From positions 599,001 through 663,000 of the forward strand of contig NZ_JACDXV010000002.1 in the NCBI RefSeq assembly GCF_015158295.1: a stretch of DNA of 64,000 nt, read 5' to 3'. The notes under the pieces were generated by a model that saw only the letters and a list, made by a program, of their open reading frames with translations, had not been told where the DNA came from and ran no database searches. Made by a program: the position numbers and the translations under genes. This DNA is from Devosia faecipullorum (GTDB lineage Bacteria > Pseudomonadota > Alphaproteobacteria > Rhizobiales > Devosiaceae). Positions within the stretch are counted from its first letter, which is position 1, and every line of letters begins with the position of its first letter. This document shows, in pieces, positions 17,815-28,676 of the stretch.

Positions 17815-18488
17815 GCGGCGAGCCGGTAATAATGGTCGATCGTCTCGGCGGCAGGGCCGTCATGGACCAGTTGGCCATCGTGAAAAAGCAGCACGCGCGG
17901 AAAGTCGGCGATGAGCCCCAGGTCATGGGTCACGACGATAACATTTTCCTTGAGCGCATTGATAACCCGTTGCACGAGATTGCGATTGCGCAGGTCGAGC
18001 TGGTTGGTCGGTTCGTCCATGATGACGATGTCCGGCTCGGTAACGAGCACCGCCGCCAGCGCCGCGAGTTGCACTTCCCCACCCGAAAGCTCGTGCGCCC
18101 GCCGGTCCAGCAGATGGGCGATGTCGAGGCGCTCCAGCGCGGCGAGGACGGCGCGGTCACGGTCGTCCTTCGAGAGCCGGCGTGTGTGAAGGCCCAGTGC
18201 GATGTCTTCGCGAACCAGCGGCAGGACAATCTGATGGGCGGGGTTTTGAAAGATATAGCCCACTTCGGCACGGGCCTTTGCGGTATCGGTAGCGGTATCG
18301 TGGCCATTGGTGACGACGCGGCCCGATGAGGGCAGCAGCAGTCCGTTGATCAGGCGCGAGAAGGTGCTTTTCCCCGAGCCGTTGAGGCCGATGACGCCAA
18401 TCCGCCTTTCGGTCAACCGCAGCGAAAGCGGCTGGAGCACCACGCGCTGGTCAAAACTGGCCTGGGCCTGGTCAAATACGATGTCCAA
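17811..18488 (-). CDS. bioM: Biotin ECF transporter ATP-binding subunit BioM
   Basis: A 225-residue CbiO-type ABC ATPase. Walker A is GLNGSGKST (residues 34-42), the signature is LSGGEVQLAALAAVL, and Walker B is IVIMDEPTNQLD. The Q-loop is in YIFQNPAHQIV, the CbiO/EcfA form with NP after the Gln. It is the first gene of bioMNY. I looked for a BioR-type box (TTATnnATAA) upstream and did not see one. Confidence 0.94.
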   Translation of the reverse strand: MDIVFDQAQASFDQRVVLQPLSLRLTERRIGVIGLNGSGKSTFSRLINGLLLPSSGRVVTNGHDTATDTAKARAEVGYIFQNPAHQIVLPLVREDIALGLHTRRLSKDDRDRAVLAALERLDIAHLLDRRAHELSGGEVQLAALAAVLVTEPDIVIMDEPTNQLDLRNRNLVQRVINALKENVIVVTHDLGLIADFPRVLLFHDGQLVHDGPAAETIDHYYRLAA

Positions 18489-18670
18489 TATCGCGATCCG
18501 GCAATTGCTCGTCTGCTTTGCGCTGTGGCGCTTGCAAGGTCAAGGCTTGATGCTCTCGGGACGCGGAATCGGAAAATATGATTTTTCCGCCATGCCTCTG
18601 GTCCTTGCCGGACAAAGCGATTAGCGTGACCTTCTTTCCGCTCTTACCCCTCCGCTTTTTGAGACGACCC

Positions 18671-19972
18671 ATGGCCGAATCCTCGCTCTTTGCCCGTTTA
18701 GTAGCTCTCGTGGGCGGCGCTGCCGTTGCCATCCGCCATTCGGGCGACGGACCGCGTGAACCGGCCTATGGCCGCGCGCCCACCATTCCCGATCCCCGCC
18801 CGCAAGGCCGGATTCCGACGCTCAAGATGCCGACGGCCAAGGGCTGGCACGGCGATCACCAGCCGACGCCGGCCCCCGGCCTAAAGGTCAATGCCTTTGC
18901 GCGCGACCTCCTTCACCCGCGCAATATCTATGTTCTTCCCAATGGCGACGTGCTGATCGCCGAATCCATGGGCGAGGATGGCAAGTCCAGGTCGTTCTTC
19001 GATCACGCCATGAGCGCAACGATGAAGCGCGCCCGGGCGCGCGGCGTCAGCGCCAATCGGGTGACGCTTCTGCGCGATGCGGATGGCGACGGCGTTGCCG
19101 AAGAACGTCATGTCCTGATCGAGAATGTGCGCCAGCCCTTCGGCATGGCGCTGATCGGGGATATTCTTTATGTCGGCGCCTCCGACGCCGTGCTGGCCTA
19201 TCCCTATGAAACCGGGACCACCCGGATCACCACGCCCGGCCGCAAGCTCATGGATCTGATCCCGGGCGGACATTGGACGCGCAATCTGATCGCCTCCAAG
19301 GATGGCAGCAAGCTCTATGTGGCGGTGGGCTCGCTCACCAATATCGGCGACCAGGGCATGGCGGCGGAGGAAAATCGCGCCTGTATCCATGAACTGGACC
19401 TGGCGAGCGGCACGTCGCGGATTTTCGGCGGCGGCCTGCGCAATCCGGTCGGCATGGCCTGGGAGCCGGAAGGGGGCCTATTGTGGACCGTGGTCAACGA
19501 GCGCGACGGGCTGGGCGACGAAACTCCGCCCGATTACCTGACCTCGGTGGTGGATGGCGGCTTTTACGGCTGGCCCTATTGCTATTGGGACCGGGTGGTG
19601 GACGATCGCGTGCCGCAGGACGACGCCATGGTGGCCTCGGCGCTGCAGCCTGATTATGCGCTGGGCGGCCATACGGCCTCGCTCGGCCTCTGCTGGCTGC
19701 CCGAAGGCACATTGCCGGGCTTTCCGCAGGGCATGGCCATCGGCCAGCATGGCTCGTGGAACCGCTCAAAGCTCTCCGGCTACAAGCTGACCTTTGTTGA
19801 ATTCCAGAATGGCAAGCCGGTCGGCATGCCGCGTGAAATTCTCAAGGATTTTCTCTCCGCGGATGAGAAATATTCCTATGGCCGCCCGGTCGGGGTGGCG
19901 CTGGCTGGTGATGGCGCGGTGCTGATGGCTGACGATGTGGGCGATGTCATCTGGCGCGTTACCGCCGCCTGA
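18671..19972 (+). CDS. PQQ-dependent sorbosone/glucose dehydrogenase-like beta-propeller protein
   Basis: A 433-residue protein of the L-sorbosone dehydrogenase / soluble glucose dehydrogenase family. The six-bladed propeller carries HPRNIYVLPNGDVLIAES (near residue 78), RQPFGMALIGDILYVG (near 155), GGLRNPVGMAWEP (near 255) and QHGSWNRS (near 357). Residues ~5-17 are hydrophobic and may be a short membrane anchor. Characterised relatives oxidise aldoses or their aldehydes using PQQ. Substrate and cofactor here are inferred. The ATG at 18671 was chosen; an upstream in-frame codon adds a poorly conserved tail. Confidence 0.82.
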   Translation: MAESSLFARLVALVGGAAVAIRHSGDGPREPAYGRAPTIPDPRPQGRIPTLKMPTAKGWHGDHQPTPAPGLKVNAFARDLLHPRNIYVLPNGDVLIAESMGEDGKSRSFFDHAMSATMKRARARGVSANRVTLLRDADGDGVAEERHVLIENVRQPFGMALIGDILYVGASDAVLAYPYETGTTRITTPGRKLMDLIPGGHWTRNLIASKDGSKLYVAVGSLTNIGDQGMAAEENRACIHELDLASGTSRIFGGGLRNPVGMAWEPEGGLLWTVVNERDGLGDETPPDYLTSVVDGGFYGWPYCYWDRVVDDRVPQDDAMVASALQPDYALGGHTASLGLCWLPEGTLPGFPQGMAIGQHGSWNRSKLSGYKLTFVEFQNGKPVGMPREILKDFLSADEKYSYGRPVGVALAGDGAVLMADDVGDVIWRVTAA

Positions 19973-19984
19973 GGTTTTGGCACG

Positions 19985-20014
19985 AAAAAGGCCGGCGCCA
20001 CAAGGACGCCGGCC
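19985..20014 (-). terminator. Intrinsic terminator for the outer membrane protein gene
   Basis: A perfect 8-bp GC stem (20007-20014 with 19990-19997) and 9-nt loop, followed on the minus strand by five T (19989-19985). It lies 45 bp after the porin-like gene and inside the gap to the convergent dehydrogenase. Confidence 0.88.
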
Positions 20015-20059
20015 CGGATTATAGCATTCTGGCGGACGTGGCAGGCCGCCAGGATGTCG

Positions 20060-20791
20060 TCAATTGAAGCGGTAGCGCACCGTGCCGCGCACTTCGTGGA
20101 CCCAATTGTTGTCCAGCGAATAAGGATGCGTCGCCGCCGTGTTTTCGATGCGATTGATATAGAGGGCGCGATAGCCGAGATCGGTGGTGAAGGCGCCGAA
20201 ATCGTAGCCGAGGCCAACCATGCCGGCAGCGGCAAGGCTGGTATTGTTGCCCCAGGTGTCCGCAGCGCCGCCGGGAGGGGGCGTGGTAACCATCTGATTG
20301 TAGGCAACACCCAGGCCGCCGCCGATATAGCCGAAGGGACCGCCTGCGGCCGAATAGCCGTCGCCAAAACCGACATCGTAATAGGCATTGGCCAGGACGA
20401 CGGTGGAGCGCAGGTTCAGCGAATGGGTGCCGATGGCAAGGTTGGAGGGTGCTGCCACGTTTGCCTTCAGCCCATCATTGTGGAGGCGGTCCACGGTCAC
20501 GTCAAAGCGCATCCCGGTCCCGGTTTCGTAGCCGGCGCCCACGCCATAGGAATAGCCGTAACCGAAGCCGTCGGTGTCGAAAATATTGGTCGGGATCGCT
20601 GTCGGATGATTGACGCGGGGGGACCACATTGCGTTCAGCGCCGCACTGCCGCGCAGGTAGAACGAGCCGGTATAGCCGTAATCCACGTCAGGAATTTCGA
20701 TGATGGGCGGATAGAAGGGCATGTCGGCCGCCAGGGCCGGCCCGGCAATAGCGGCTCCTGCCGCCAATAAAGCCATGGTGAGCTTGCGCAT
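20060..20791 (-). CDS. Outer membrane beta-barrel protein
   Basis: A 243-residue protein with a clear signal peptide (MRKLTMALLAAGAAIAGPALA, cleaved before ADMPF). The rest alternates aromatic and polar residues as in OmpA-like 8-strand barrels: GYTGSFYLRGSA, FGYIGGGLGVAYNQ, LGYDFGAFTTDLGYRALY. It ends RYRFN, close to the usual terminal Phe. It resembles the Omp25/Omp31-like surface proteins of Rhizobiales. The ATG at 20791 is used because the longer frame adds eight residues before the signal peptide. A perfect inverted repeat lies 100 bp upstream. Confidence 0.85.
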   Translation of the reverse strand: MRKLTMALLAAGAAIAGPALAADMPFYPPIIEIPDVDYGYTGSFYLRGSAALNAMWSPRVNHPTAIPTNIFDTDGFGYGYSYGVGAGYETGTGMRFDVTVDRLHNDGLKANVAAPSNLAIGTHSLNLRSTVVLANAYYDVGFGDGYSAAGGPFGYIGGGLGVAYNQMVTTPPPGGAADTWGNNTSLAAAGMVGLGYDFGAFTTDLGYRALYINRIENTAATHPYSLDNNWVHEVRGTVRYRFN

Positions 20792-20892
20792 TAAAGTAAT
20801 TCCTTCGGTTGCCACGAAATCATTTGATTTCTGCCAGTATCGAAGAAAATTCTTAAGGGCGGTTTAACCTAAAGATTTAACCATAACGCGTG

Positions 20893-20925
20893 TATGGTAA
20901 CGATGATTACTGAAGCGTTACCATA
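20893..20925. promoter_or_regulatory. Perfect 10-bp inverted repeat upstream of the outer membrane protein gene
   Basis: TATGGTAACG (20893-20902) and CGTTACCATA (20916-20925) are exact reverse complements with a 13-bp spacer, so centres are 23 bp apart (about two helical turns). This is the geometry of an operator for a dimeric regulator. It lies in an A+T-rich gap between glmM and the porin-like gene. Confidence 0.5.
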
Positions 20926-21021
20926 TATGATGGCGTTAGGGATTTGGTGAGGATTGCGGCGCGCGCATTCATCATGCCGCCGCGCCGCCTTTCGGGACAA
21001 ATCGGGGCGACGCGATCCCTA

Positions 21022-22365
21022 TTATGCCACTTCGCGGATCGCGGCTTCGATCTGGCCGACGACTTTTTCCACGAGGCCAGCATCGTCGGCTTCGCCCATG
21101 ACGCGGATGACCGGTTCGGTGCCGGAGGCGCGCACGACGAGGCGCCCGCCATTGCCCAGCATGGCCTGGCCATCGGCAATGGCCTGCACGACCTGCTTGT
21201 GCTCGAGCGGCTTGCCCGACTTGAACTTCACGCTGCGCAGCAATTGCGGCACCTTTTCGAAGCGGGCACAGATCTCCGAGACCGGCACCCCCTTCTGCTT
21301 GAGCACGCCGAGCAATTGCAGCGCGGCGACGAGACCGTCGCCGGTGGTGGTGAAATCGGAGAGGATGATGTGGCCCGATTGCTCGCCGCCGACATTGAAG
21401 CCCTTTTCGCGCATGGCCTCGAGCACGTAGCGGTCGCCCACCTGGGTGCGTTCCAGCGTCAGCCCGAGCGCCGACAGGTATCGCTCGAGCCCGAGATTGC
21501 TCATGATGGTGGCGACGATGCCGCCGCCGGTCAGCATGTCGCGTTCGCGCCAGCTTTCGGCGATGACGGCCATGAACTGGTCGCCATCGACCACGTGCCC
21601 CTTTTCATCGACGATGATGACGCGGTCCGCGTCGCCATCGAGCGCGATGCCGATATCGGCGCGCATTTCCTTGACCTTGGCGGCGACGGCCTCGGGCGCG
21701 GTGGAGCCGACCTTGTGGTTGATGTTGAAGCCGTCGGGCTGGACCCCGATGGTGAAGACTTCGGCGCCCAATTCCCATAGTGCCACTGGGGCGACCTTAT
21801 AGGCGGCGCCATTGGCGCAATCGAGCACGACGCGCAGGCCGCTGAGGTCGATATTGCGGGGCAGGGTGCGCTTGGCATATTCGATATAGCGCGTCCTTGC
21901 CTCCTCGTCGCGATGGGCGCGGCCAATGTCGCGGCCCTGCGCCAGGTGGCGGGACATGTCGCTGTCGATCAGCCGCTCGATTTCCTTTTCGAGCTCGTCG
22001 CTGAGCTTGTAGCCATCGGGCCTGAACAGCTTGATGCCGTTGTCCTCGAATGGATTGTGCGAGGCCGAGATCATCACGCCGAGATCGGCGCGCAGCGAGC
22101 GGGTGAGCATGGCGACCGCCGGGGTCGGCATCGGGCCCAGCAGATAGACATCCATGCCTACGGCGGTGAAGCCGGCAGTGAGCGCCTGCTCGATCATATA
22201 GCCGGAGCGTCGTGTATCCTTGCCGATGACCACGCGGTTGCGGTGATCGCCGCGCACGAATTTGGTGCCGGCGGCCATGCCGACCCTGAGCGCCAGTTCC
22301 GGGGTCAGCTTGTCGCCATTGGCGAGGCCGCGAATACCGTCGGTGCCGAAATATTTGCGGACCAT
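21022..22365 (-). CDS. glmM: Phosphoglucosamine mutase
   Basis: A 447-residue enzyme that converts glucosamine-6-phosphate to glucosamine-1-phosphate, feeding UDP-GlcNAc for peptidoglycan and lipid A. The catalytic phosphoserine is Ser102 in [14 protein letters not shown]. The metal loop DGDADRVI lies near residue 242 and the phosphate-binding loop [12 protein letters not shown] near 410. Length and motifs are normal. It follows ftsH on the same strand, the common alphaproteobacterial order, but a terminator separates them. Confidence 0.97.
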   Translation of the reverse strand: MVRKYFGTDGIRGLANGDKLTPELALRVGMAAGTKFVRGDHRNRVVIGKDTRRSGYMIEQALTAGFTAVGMDVYLLGPMPTPAVAMLTRSLRADLGVMISASHNPFEDNGIKLFRPDGYKLSDELEKEIERLIDSDMSRHLAQGRDIGRAHRDEEARTRYIEYAKRTLPRNIDLSGLRVVLDCANGAAYKVAPVALWELGAEVFTIGVQPDGFNINHKVGSTAPEAVAAKVKEMRADIGIALDGDADRVIIVDEKGHVVDGDQFMAVIAESWRERDMLTGGGIVATIMSNLGLERYLSALGLTLERTQVGDRYVLEAMREKGFNVGGEQSGHIILSDFTTTGDGLVAALQLLGVLKQKGVPVSEICARFEKVPQLLRSVKFKSGKPLEHKQVVQAIADGQAMLGNGGRLVVRASGTEPVIRVMGEADDAGLVEKVVGQIEAAIREVA

Positions 22366-22434
22366 TGCTGATCTCCCCGATTCACTGGAGTGCTTTTATC
22401 AATATCATTTTGCGGCGCAATAAAGGAGCTTTTC

Positions 22435-22466
22435 ACAAAGAGAAAGGGCCACCTGCGGTGACCCTT
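22435..22466 (-). terminator. Intrinsic terminator of ftsH
   Basis: A 10-bp stem with one G-U pair (22457-22466 with 22444-22453), a 3-nt loop and the tail TTTCTCTTT. It starts 22 bp after the ftsH stop and sits before glmM. Confidence 0.8.
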
Positions 22467-22487
22467 CTACATTTTGTCGGTATGCGC

Positions 22488-24419
<1,932 letters not shown>

Positions 24420-24627
24420 CAAACCTGTCCCGGAGAGGCCGGCGAGGGAAGCGCCGGTATTAGGGGCGAATGTAAGGCCCACAATAGGGCGTTACAAGGG
24501 CATGTCCTGTGCTGTTAAGACGTCACCGTCCAGTCATTTTGTCGCGACGGGGTTAATTTCGGGTGCGCGCATGCCCTGCGCTTCCTGTTCCCCCGGAGCA
24601 TTTCGGGGCCGGGATCACAATGCAGAA

Positions 24628-24659
24628 AAGCAAAACGCCCCGGCCAATGACCGGGGCGT
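24628..24659 (-). terminator. Intrinsic terminator of rpoH
   Basis: A perfect 9-bp stem (24651-24659 with 24635-24643), 7-nt loop and a short T run on the minus strand. It starts 24 bp after the rpoH stop. Confidence 0.85.
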
Positions 24660-24682
24660 AATTATCGGGCTTCGGGCGTTTC

Positions 24683-25549
24683 TTACGCGCCGGCAGCTTC
24701 CCTCACCGCGTCCTGAACCTTTTCGAAGGCGCGGACCTCGATCTGGCGGATGCGTTCGCGGCTGACGTCATATTGCTGGGCTAGTTCCTCGAGCGTCGAG
24801 GGATTGTCCTGCAGGCGGCGGGCCCGGAAAATGGCGCGTTCGCGGTCGTTGAGCACGTCCATGGCCGAATTGAGCATGGTCATGCGTTCATCGAATTCCT
24901 CGGTCTCGCCCAGGATGGTTTCCTGGTCCGGCGTGTCGTCGACCAGCCAGTCCTGCCATTCGGACGAACCTTCATCCGCCCGCATAGGCGAATTGAGCGA
25001 GGCGTCGCCCGAGAGCCGGGAATTCATCGACACCACATCCTCCTCGGAAACCTTGAGGGTGGTGGCGATCTGCTTGATCTGGTCGGGGTGCAGCGCGCCA
25101 TCGTCGAGAGCGGCGATCTGGCCCTTCACCTTGCGCAGGTTGAAAAACAGCCGTTTCTGGGCGGCGGTGGTGCCGATCTTGACCAGGCTCCAGGAGCGCA
25201 GGACATATTCCTGGATGGCAGCGCGGATCCACCACATCGCATAGGTGGCCAGCCGGAAGCCCTTTTCGGGCTCGAAGCGCTTCACCGCATGCATGAGGCC
25301 CACATTGCCCTCGGAGATCACTTCGGAAATGGGCAGACCATAACCGCGATAGCCCATGGCGATCTTGGCGACCAGACGCAAATGGCTGGTGATCAGCTTC
25401 TGCGCCGCGCCGGGATCTTCATGCTCTTTGTAGCGCTTGGCCAGCATATATTCTTCGTCCGCTTCCAGCATGGGGAATTTGCGGATTTCCTGAAGATAGC
25501 GGCTGAGGCCCCCTTCGGATGAGAGGACCGGAAGATTGGACTGGGCCAT
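24683..25549 (-). CDS. rpoH: RNA polymerase heat-shock sigma factor RpoH (sigma-32)
   Basis: A 288-residue sigma-70-family factor. Region 2 holds AKIAMGYRGYGLPISEVISE and the RpoH-typical AVKRFEPEKGFRLATYAMWW. The RpoH box QKRLFFNLRK is near residue 132. Region 4 ends with a helix-turn-helix (YDVSRERIRQIEVRAFEKV). It directs transcription of chaperone and protease genes. Rhizobiales often have more than one RpoH; only this one is in the window. The adjacent ftsH may encode its protease. Confidence 0.96.
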   Translation of the reverse strand: MAQSNLPVLSSEGGLSRYLQEIRKFPMLEADEEYMLAKRYKEHEDPGAAQKLITSHLRLVAKIAMGYRGYGLPISEVISEGNVGLMHAVKRFEPEKGFRLATYAMWWIRAAIQEYVLRSWSLVKIGTTAAQKRLFFNLRKVKGQIAALDDGALHPDQIKQIATTLKVSEEDVVSMNSRLSGDASLNSPMRADEGSSEWQDWLVDDTPDQETILGETEEFDERMTMLNSAMDVLNDRERAIFRARRLQDNPSTLEELAQQYDVSRERIRQIEVRAFEKVQDAVREAAGA

Positions 25550-25785
25550 TTACGCACCCCCTTTCGAGTATCCCCCGCATGACGCGGGCGGAAACGCTGT
25601 CCATGTCCACAAAGGCACATCGACAGATGTAATCATCATATAGGTCGCAATGTGATGAATTTAAGAGGCGGAACCCTGACTTGGATTACAAATTGTACAG
25701 GATCGCCGTCTGCGACTGCTTGTTCATCGGCATAATACGATAAAGGCAGCAACAGTTCAAACACGTTGGCGTGATGGGCGGGGAA

Positions 25786-26817
25786 TCAGGGCCTGGGGGT
25801 CGCCTTGTCGTAATTGGCCAGCTGGTCCTCGAGTTCCTGCATGTCCTCGGGAAGCTCGGCTTCGAAAAGCATTTCTTCTCCCGTCTCGGGATGCTCGAAG
25901 CCCAGTTCGGCCGCATGCAGCGCTTGCCGACCTAGCTTGCGGACGATTTCGGCAAGCTCGGGGGGCAGTTTGTTGACCTTGGTGGCAAAGCCGGGGGCGT
26001 AAAGCAGGTCGGAGACCAGCGGGTGGCCGATATGGGCCATGTGCACGCGGATCTGATGGGTGCGGCCGGTTTCGAGCTGGCACTGGATGCGGGTAATGTC
26101 CCAACCCTCGCCGCCGAAGCGGGCTTCGACATTGTAATGGGTGATGGCGTTCCGGCCCGAGCGCAAAACGGTCTGTTTCAGCCGATTGCCCGGATCGCGG
26201 CCCAGGGGAGCATCGACAATGCCCATGCCGGACTGGGTCGAGCCCCAGGCATAGGCAATATAGGCGCGGTGCAGCGGCCCGGTGCGGCCATGATCGGCGA
26301 ATTGCTCGCTGAGATGTTTGTGGGCCTTGTCGGTCTTGGCCGCCACCATGACGCCGGACGTGTCCTTGTCCAGCCGGTGGACAATGCCGGGGCGCCTGAC
26401 CCCACCGATCCCCTTGAGGCTGGCGCCGCAATGGAAGATCAGCGCATTGACCAATGTGCCCGATGGCGAGCCGGGGGCGGGATGCACCACCATGCCGACC
26501 GGCTTGTTGATGACGATGAGATGGTCGTCCTCGTACAGGATGTCGAGCGGAATGTCCTCGGGCTGCGGCTCGGGATCTTCGGGGGGGGGAGCGACAAGAG
26601 TGATTGTCTCGCCCGCCTTCAACCGGTATTTGGGTTCGACAAGCGGTTTGTCATCGACGGTGACGGCGCCGCCCAGGATCAGATCCTTGATGCGGCTGCG
26701 GCTCAGCGCATCATGCGCCTTGGCCAGAACGGCATCGAGCCGCCCGCCGGCCATGGCCTGTGTGACCACAAATGCAACGGGCTCGCCCTCAAATTCGAAA
26801 TCGGTATCTTCCGCCAT
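25786..26817 (-). CDS. rluD: 23S rRNA pseudouridine synthase, RluA/RluD family
   Basis: A 343-residue enzyme that isomerises uridines to pseudouridine in large-subunit rRNA. An S4 RNA-binding domain occupies residues ~24-80. The catalytic Asp150 lies in HRLDKDTSG. NKPVGMVVHP (near 105) and RTHQIRVHMAHIGHPLVSD (near 235) are also standard. The C-terminal acidic extension is ordinary for alphaproteobacteria. The start codon shares two bases with the start codon of the divergent DUF6476 gene. RluD fits best; RluC is possible. Confidence 0.92.
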   Translation of the reverse strand: MAEDTDFEFEGEPVAFVVTQAMAGGRLDAVLAKAHDALSRSRIKDLILGGAVTVDDKPLVEPKYRLKAGETITLVAPPPEDPEPQPEDIPLDILYEDDHLIVINKPVGMVVHPAPGSPSGTLVNALIFHCGASLKGIGGVRRPGIVHRLDKDTSGVMVAAKTDKAHKHLSEQFADHGRTGPLHRAYIAYAWGSTQSGMGIVDAPLGRDPGNRLKQTVLRSGRNAITHYNVEARFGGEGWDITRIQCQLETGRTHQIRVHMAHIGHPLVSDLLYAPGFATKVNKLPPELAEIVRKLGRQALHAAELGFEHPETGEEMLFEAELPEDMQELEDQLANYDKATPRP

Positions 26818-27163
26818 GAGCAATCCTGATCAAAACCCGCCGCAAGCCGCCGACAATGAATTGACGCCGGAGGCCTTGGCCATGCTGGGGAAAGCCCGAA
26901 GGTCGTTCGCCATCTCGATGGGTATCCTGTTGCTGGGCTTTATGGCCATTGGCTTCGCGCTTGTCTATCGCGTCATGCGCGACAGCCCGCCGCCGGTCGT
27001 GGCGGAGATGGTGAGCATTCCGGCGGGCTCGGAAGTGGTGTCGGCCCTCAACACCGATGGCACGGTGCAGGTCACCTATCGCGCCGGCGGCGCGGTGATG
27101 CTGGCCATTTTCGATGCCGGAACCGGCGCGCTGCTGCGCAGCATCGAGATCGGAATGGAATAG
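26816..27163 (+). CDS. DUF6476 small membrane protein
   Basis: A 115-residue protein: a polar N terminus, one strong membrane helix (residues ~33-53, ISMGILLLGFMAIGFALVYR) and a small beta-rich domain (VVSALNTDGTVQVTYRAGGA, MLAIFDAGTGALLRSI). It matches the single-span DUF6476 family of alphaproteobacteria, of unknown function. Its ATG (26816-26818) overlaps the rluD ATG on the other strand in the palindrome CATG, so its promoter must lie inside rluD. Confidence 0.8.
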   Translation: MSNPDQNPPQAADNELTPEALAMLGKARRSFAISMGILLLGFMAIGFALVYRVMRDSPPPVVAEMVSIPAGSEVVSALNTDGTVQVTYRAGGAVMLAIFDAGTGALLRSIEIGME

Positions 27164-27199
27164 GGCGGCCTCACATCGAGCCTCCCACATTCACCGATT

Positions 27200-27270
27200 G
27201 TCACCATCGGGCTTGACCCGAGGGCGTTTGCGGTGCGGAAAAAACCTTCGGGTCAAGCCCCGGGGGTGAC
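27200..27270. repeat. Long imperfect inverted repeat (hairpin) between two genes
   Basis: Arms of about 24 bp, 27200-27223 (core CGGGCTTGACCCGAGG) and 27245-27270 (core CCTTCGGGTCAAGCCCCG), are near-perfect reverse complements around a 21-nt loop. There is no gene in this 164-bp gap. It belongs to a different sequence family from the GCCCGGACAAGCCGGGC elements. Confidence 0.7.
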
Positions 27271-27327
27271 GATCCGGAATGGAGAACGCTTGCGTTCTGT
27301 AGCTCTTGGGCAAGCTCCCGACGCGGA

Positions 27328-28497
27328 TTACCGCCCCTGGATTTCCCGCAAGGCGGAGAGCCGGTCGGTCACCGTGCCGCGCTGGCTCTCGGTCGGGGTG
27401 GGCAGCATGTCTTCGCCCTCGCCGTCATCGGCAAAGCGCTGCACGCGATCGAACAGGCTTTCCTCGGGGAAAATACTGGCGGGGGCCTCATTGTCCACGG
27501 CATAGACCAGCCGGCTGACGCTGGCGGCGATGTCGTTGAGCCTTTCGCGCAGATGCGCCTCCTCGAAACGTTCGGTCTCCCAATCGGCCAGGATCGTGGC
27601 CTCGACATTGCTGACCTTGGCGCGGAGCGTTTCCAGCTCGTCTTCCATGGAGAGCTTGTCGGCCAGCAATTGCCCGGCCCGGTCTTCGCTGCGCGCGACG
27701 GTCTGGCTGGTTTCGGCCAGAAGTGCATTGAGCCGGTTTTCGGCGCTGGCAATGCGCGCTTCGGCGACGACCAATTCCTCGGCGCTGGTTTCGCGTTCGG
27801 CGGTGCGGCTGGCCAGGGCATCGCGCATCCTGGCGATGGCGTCATTGGCCTCGGCGCTGCGCCGGTCGGAATTTTCGAGGCGGCTGATCAGGCGGTGCGC
27901 CTGCTCTTCAAGGAAAGCGGCGCGCTGGCGCTCGATGGCGAGCGCGGTGGTCAGCCGGTCGATATCCTCGTCCGCATTGCCCGATAGCGCCACGCCATCG
28001 ACAAGCGTGGCCGGGGCGAGGCCGCCGCGCAGCGAGGTTCGCAGCGTCTCGATTTCGCTGCCGCGGGTTTCCAGTTCCCGATCACGCATGCGCAGGCGCT
28101 GGGCGAGGTCCGCGCCTTCCTTTTCGAGGTCCAGCACCCGGGCGCGCAGTTCCGTCTCCCGGCTTTCCAGCTCGCGCACGATCTGCACATGCTTGTCGCG
28201 CTCGACCTTGAGTGCGCCCAGATCGCTGCGTTTCTGGTTGACGTCGCCCAATTGCTCGGCCAGCCGCTTGCGCAGCGTTTCCACGTTCATTTCGAGCCGG
28301 CGGGTGGAGAGGGCGAATTCGGCCCGCAACTGATCCTTGTCGGCGCGGAACTCGGCCATGGTGATGGGCGTGGCGGCCTCGATGCGCCGCTTGGTCAGCC
28401 GCACGGCCCGTTTCCACACCGCTGGCATGACCACGAGCGCCAGCAGGCCCGCCACCAGCAGGCCCAAGGCAAAATACATGATGTTCTCGATCAGCAT
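27328..28497 (-). CDS. Membrane-anchored coiled-coil protein, function unknown
   Basis: A 389-residue protein. One N-terminal membrane helix (MYFALGLLVAGLLALVVMPA, residues ~7-27) is followed by a basic stretch and about 270 residues of heptad-rich coiled coil dominated by Glu, Arg, Leu and Ala (residues ~50-320), and a short acidic tail. No enzymatic motif is visible. Such proteins act as scaffolds or spacers at the inner membrane. It is conserved in this order as far as I recall, next to EipA. SMC or RmuC-like assignment was considered but the required ATPase or nuclease motifs are missing. Confidence 0.75.
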   Translation of the reverse strand: MLIENIMYFALGLLVAGLLALVVMPAVWKRAVRLTKRRIEAATPITMAEFRADKDQLRAEFALSTRRLEMNVETLRKRLAEQLGDVNQKRSDLGALKVERDKHVQIVRELESRETELRARVLDLEKEGADLAQRLRMRDRELETRGSEIETLRTSLRGGLAPATLVDGVALSGNADEDIDRLTTALAIERQRAAFLEEQAHRLISRLENSDRRSAEANDAIARMRDALASRTAERETSAEELVVAEARIASAENRLNALLAETSQTVARSEDRAGQLLADKLSMEDELETLRAKVSNVEATILADWETERFEEAHLRERLNDIAASVSRLVYAVDNEAPASIFPEESLFDRVQRFADDGEGEDMLPTPTESQRGTVTDRLSALREIQGR

Positions 28498-28624
28498 CGA
28501 ACATCTCTCCGGTGGCGCGGCCGATCTGCCTGCCGGTCATTCCGGTTCAATCTTTCAGCAAACATGGCGCGAGGCCATCTTTGCCAGAGATTAACCCTAA
28601 CGGGTTTGGCGGCCGCAGTCACGA

Positions 28625-28649
28625 CAAAGCCGGGGTTTTGGCCCCGGCT
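28625..28649 (-). terminator. Probable terminator of eipA
   Basis: A perfect 8-bp GC stem (28642-28649 with 28628-28635), loop 6 nt, with a weak T-rich tail (TTTGTC). It lies 28 bp after the eipA stop. Confidence 0.6.
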
Positions 28650-28676
28650 CGCGGCAAAGTGCAACCAAAAGGCGGA

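Noticed and set aside
18489..18670. BioR operator upstream of bioM
   Set aside because: No TTATnnATAA-like palindrome is visible in the gap.
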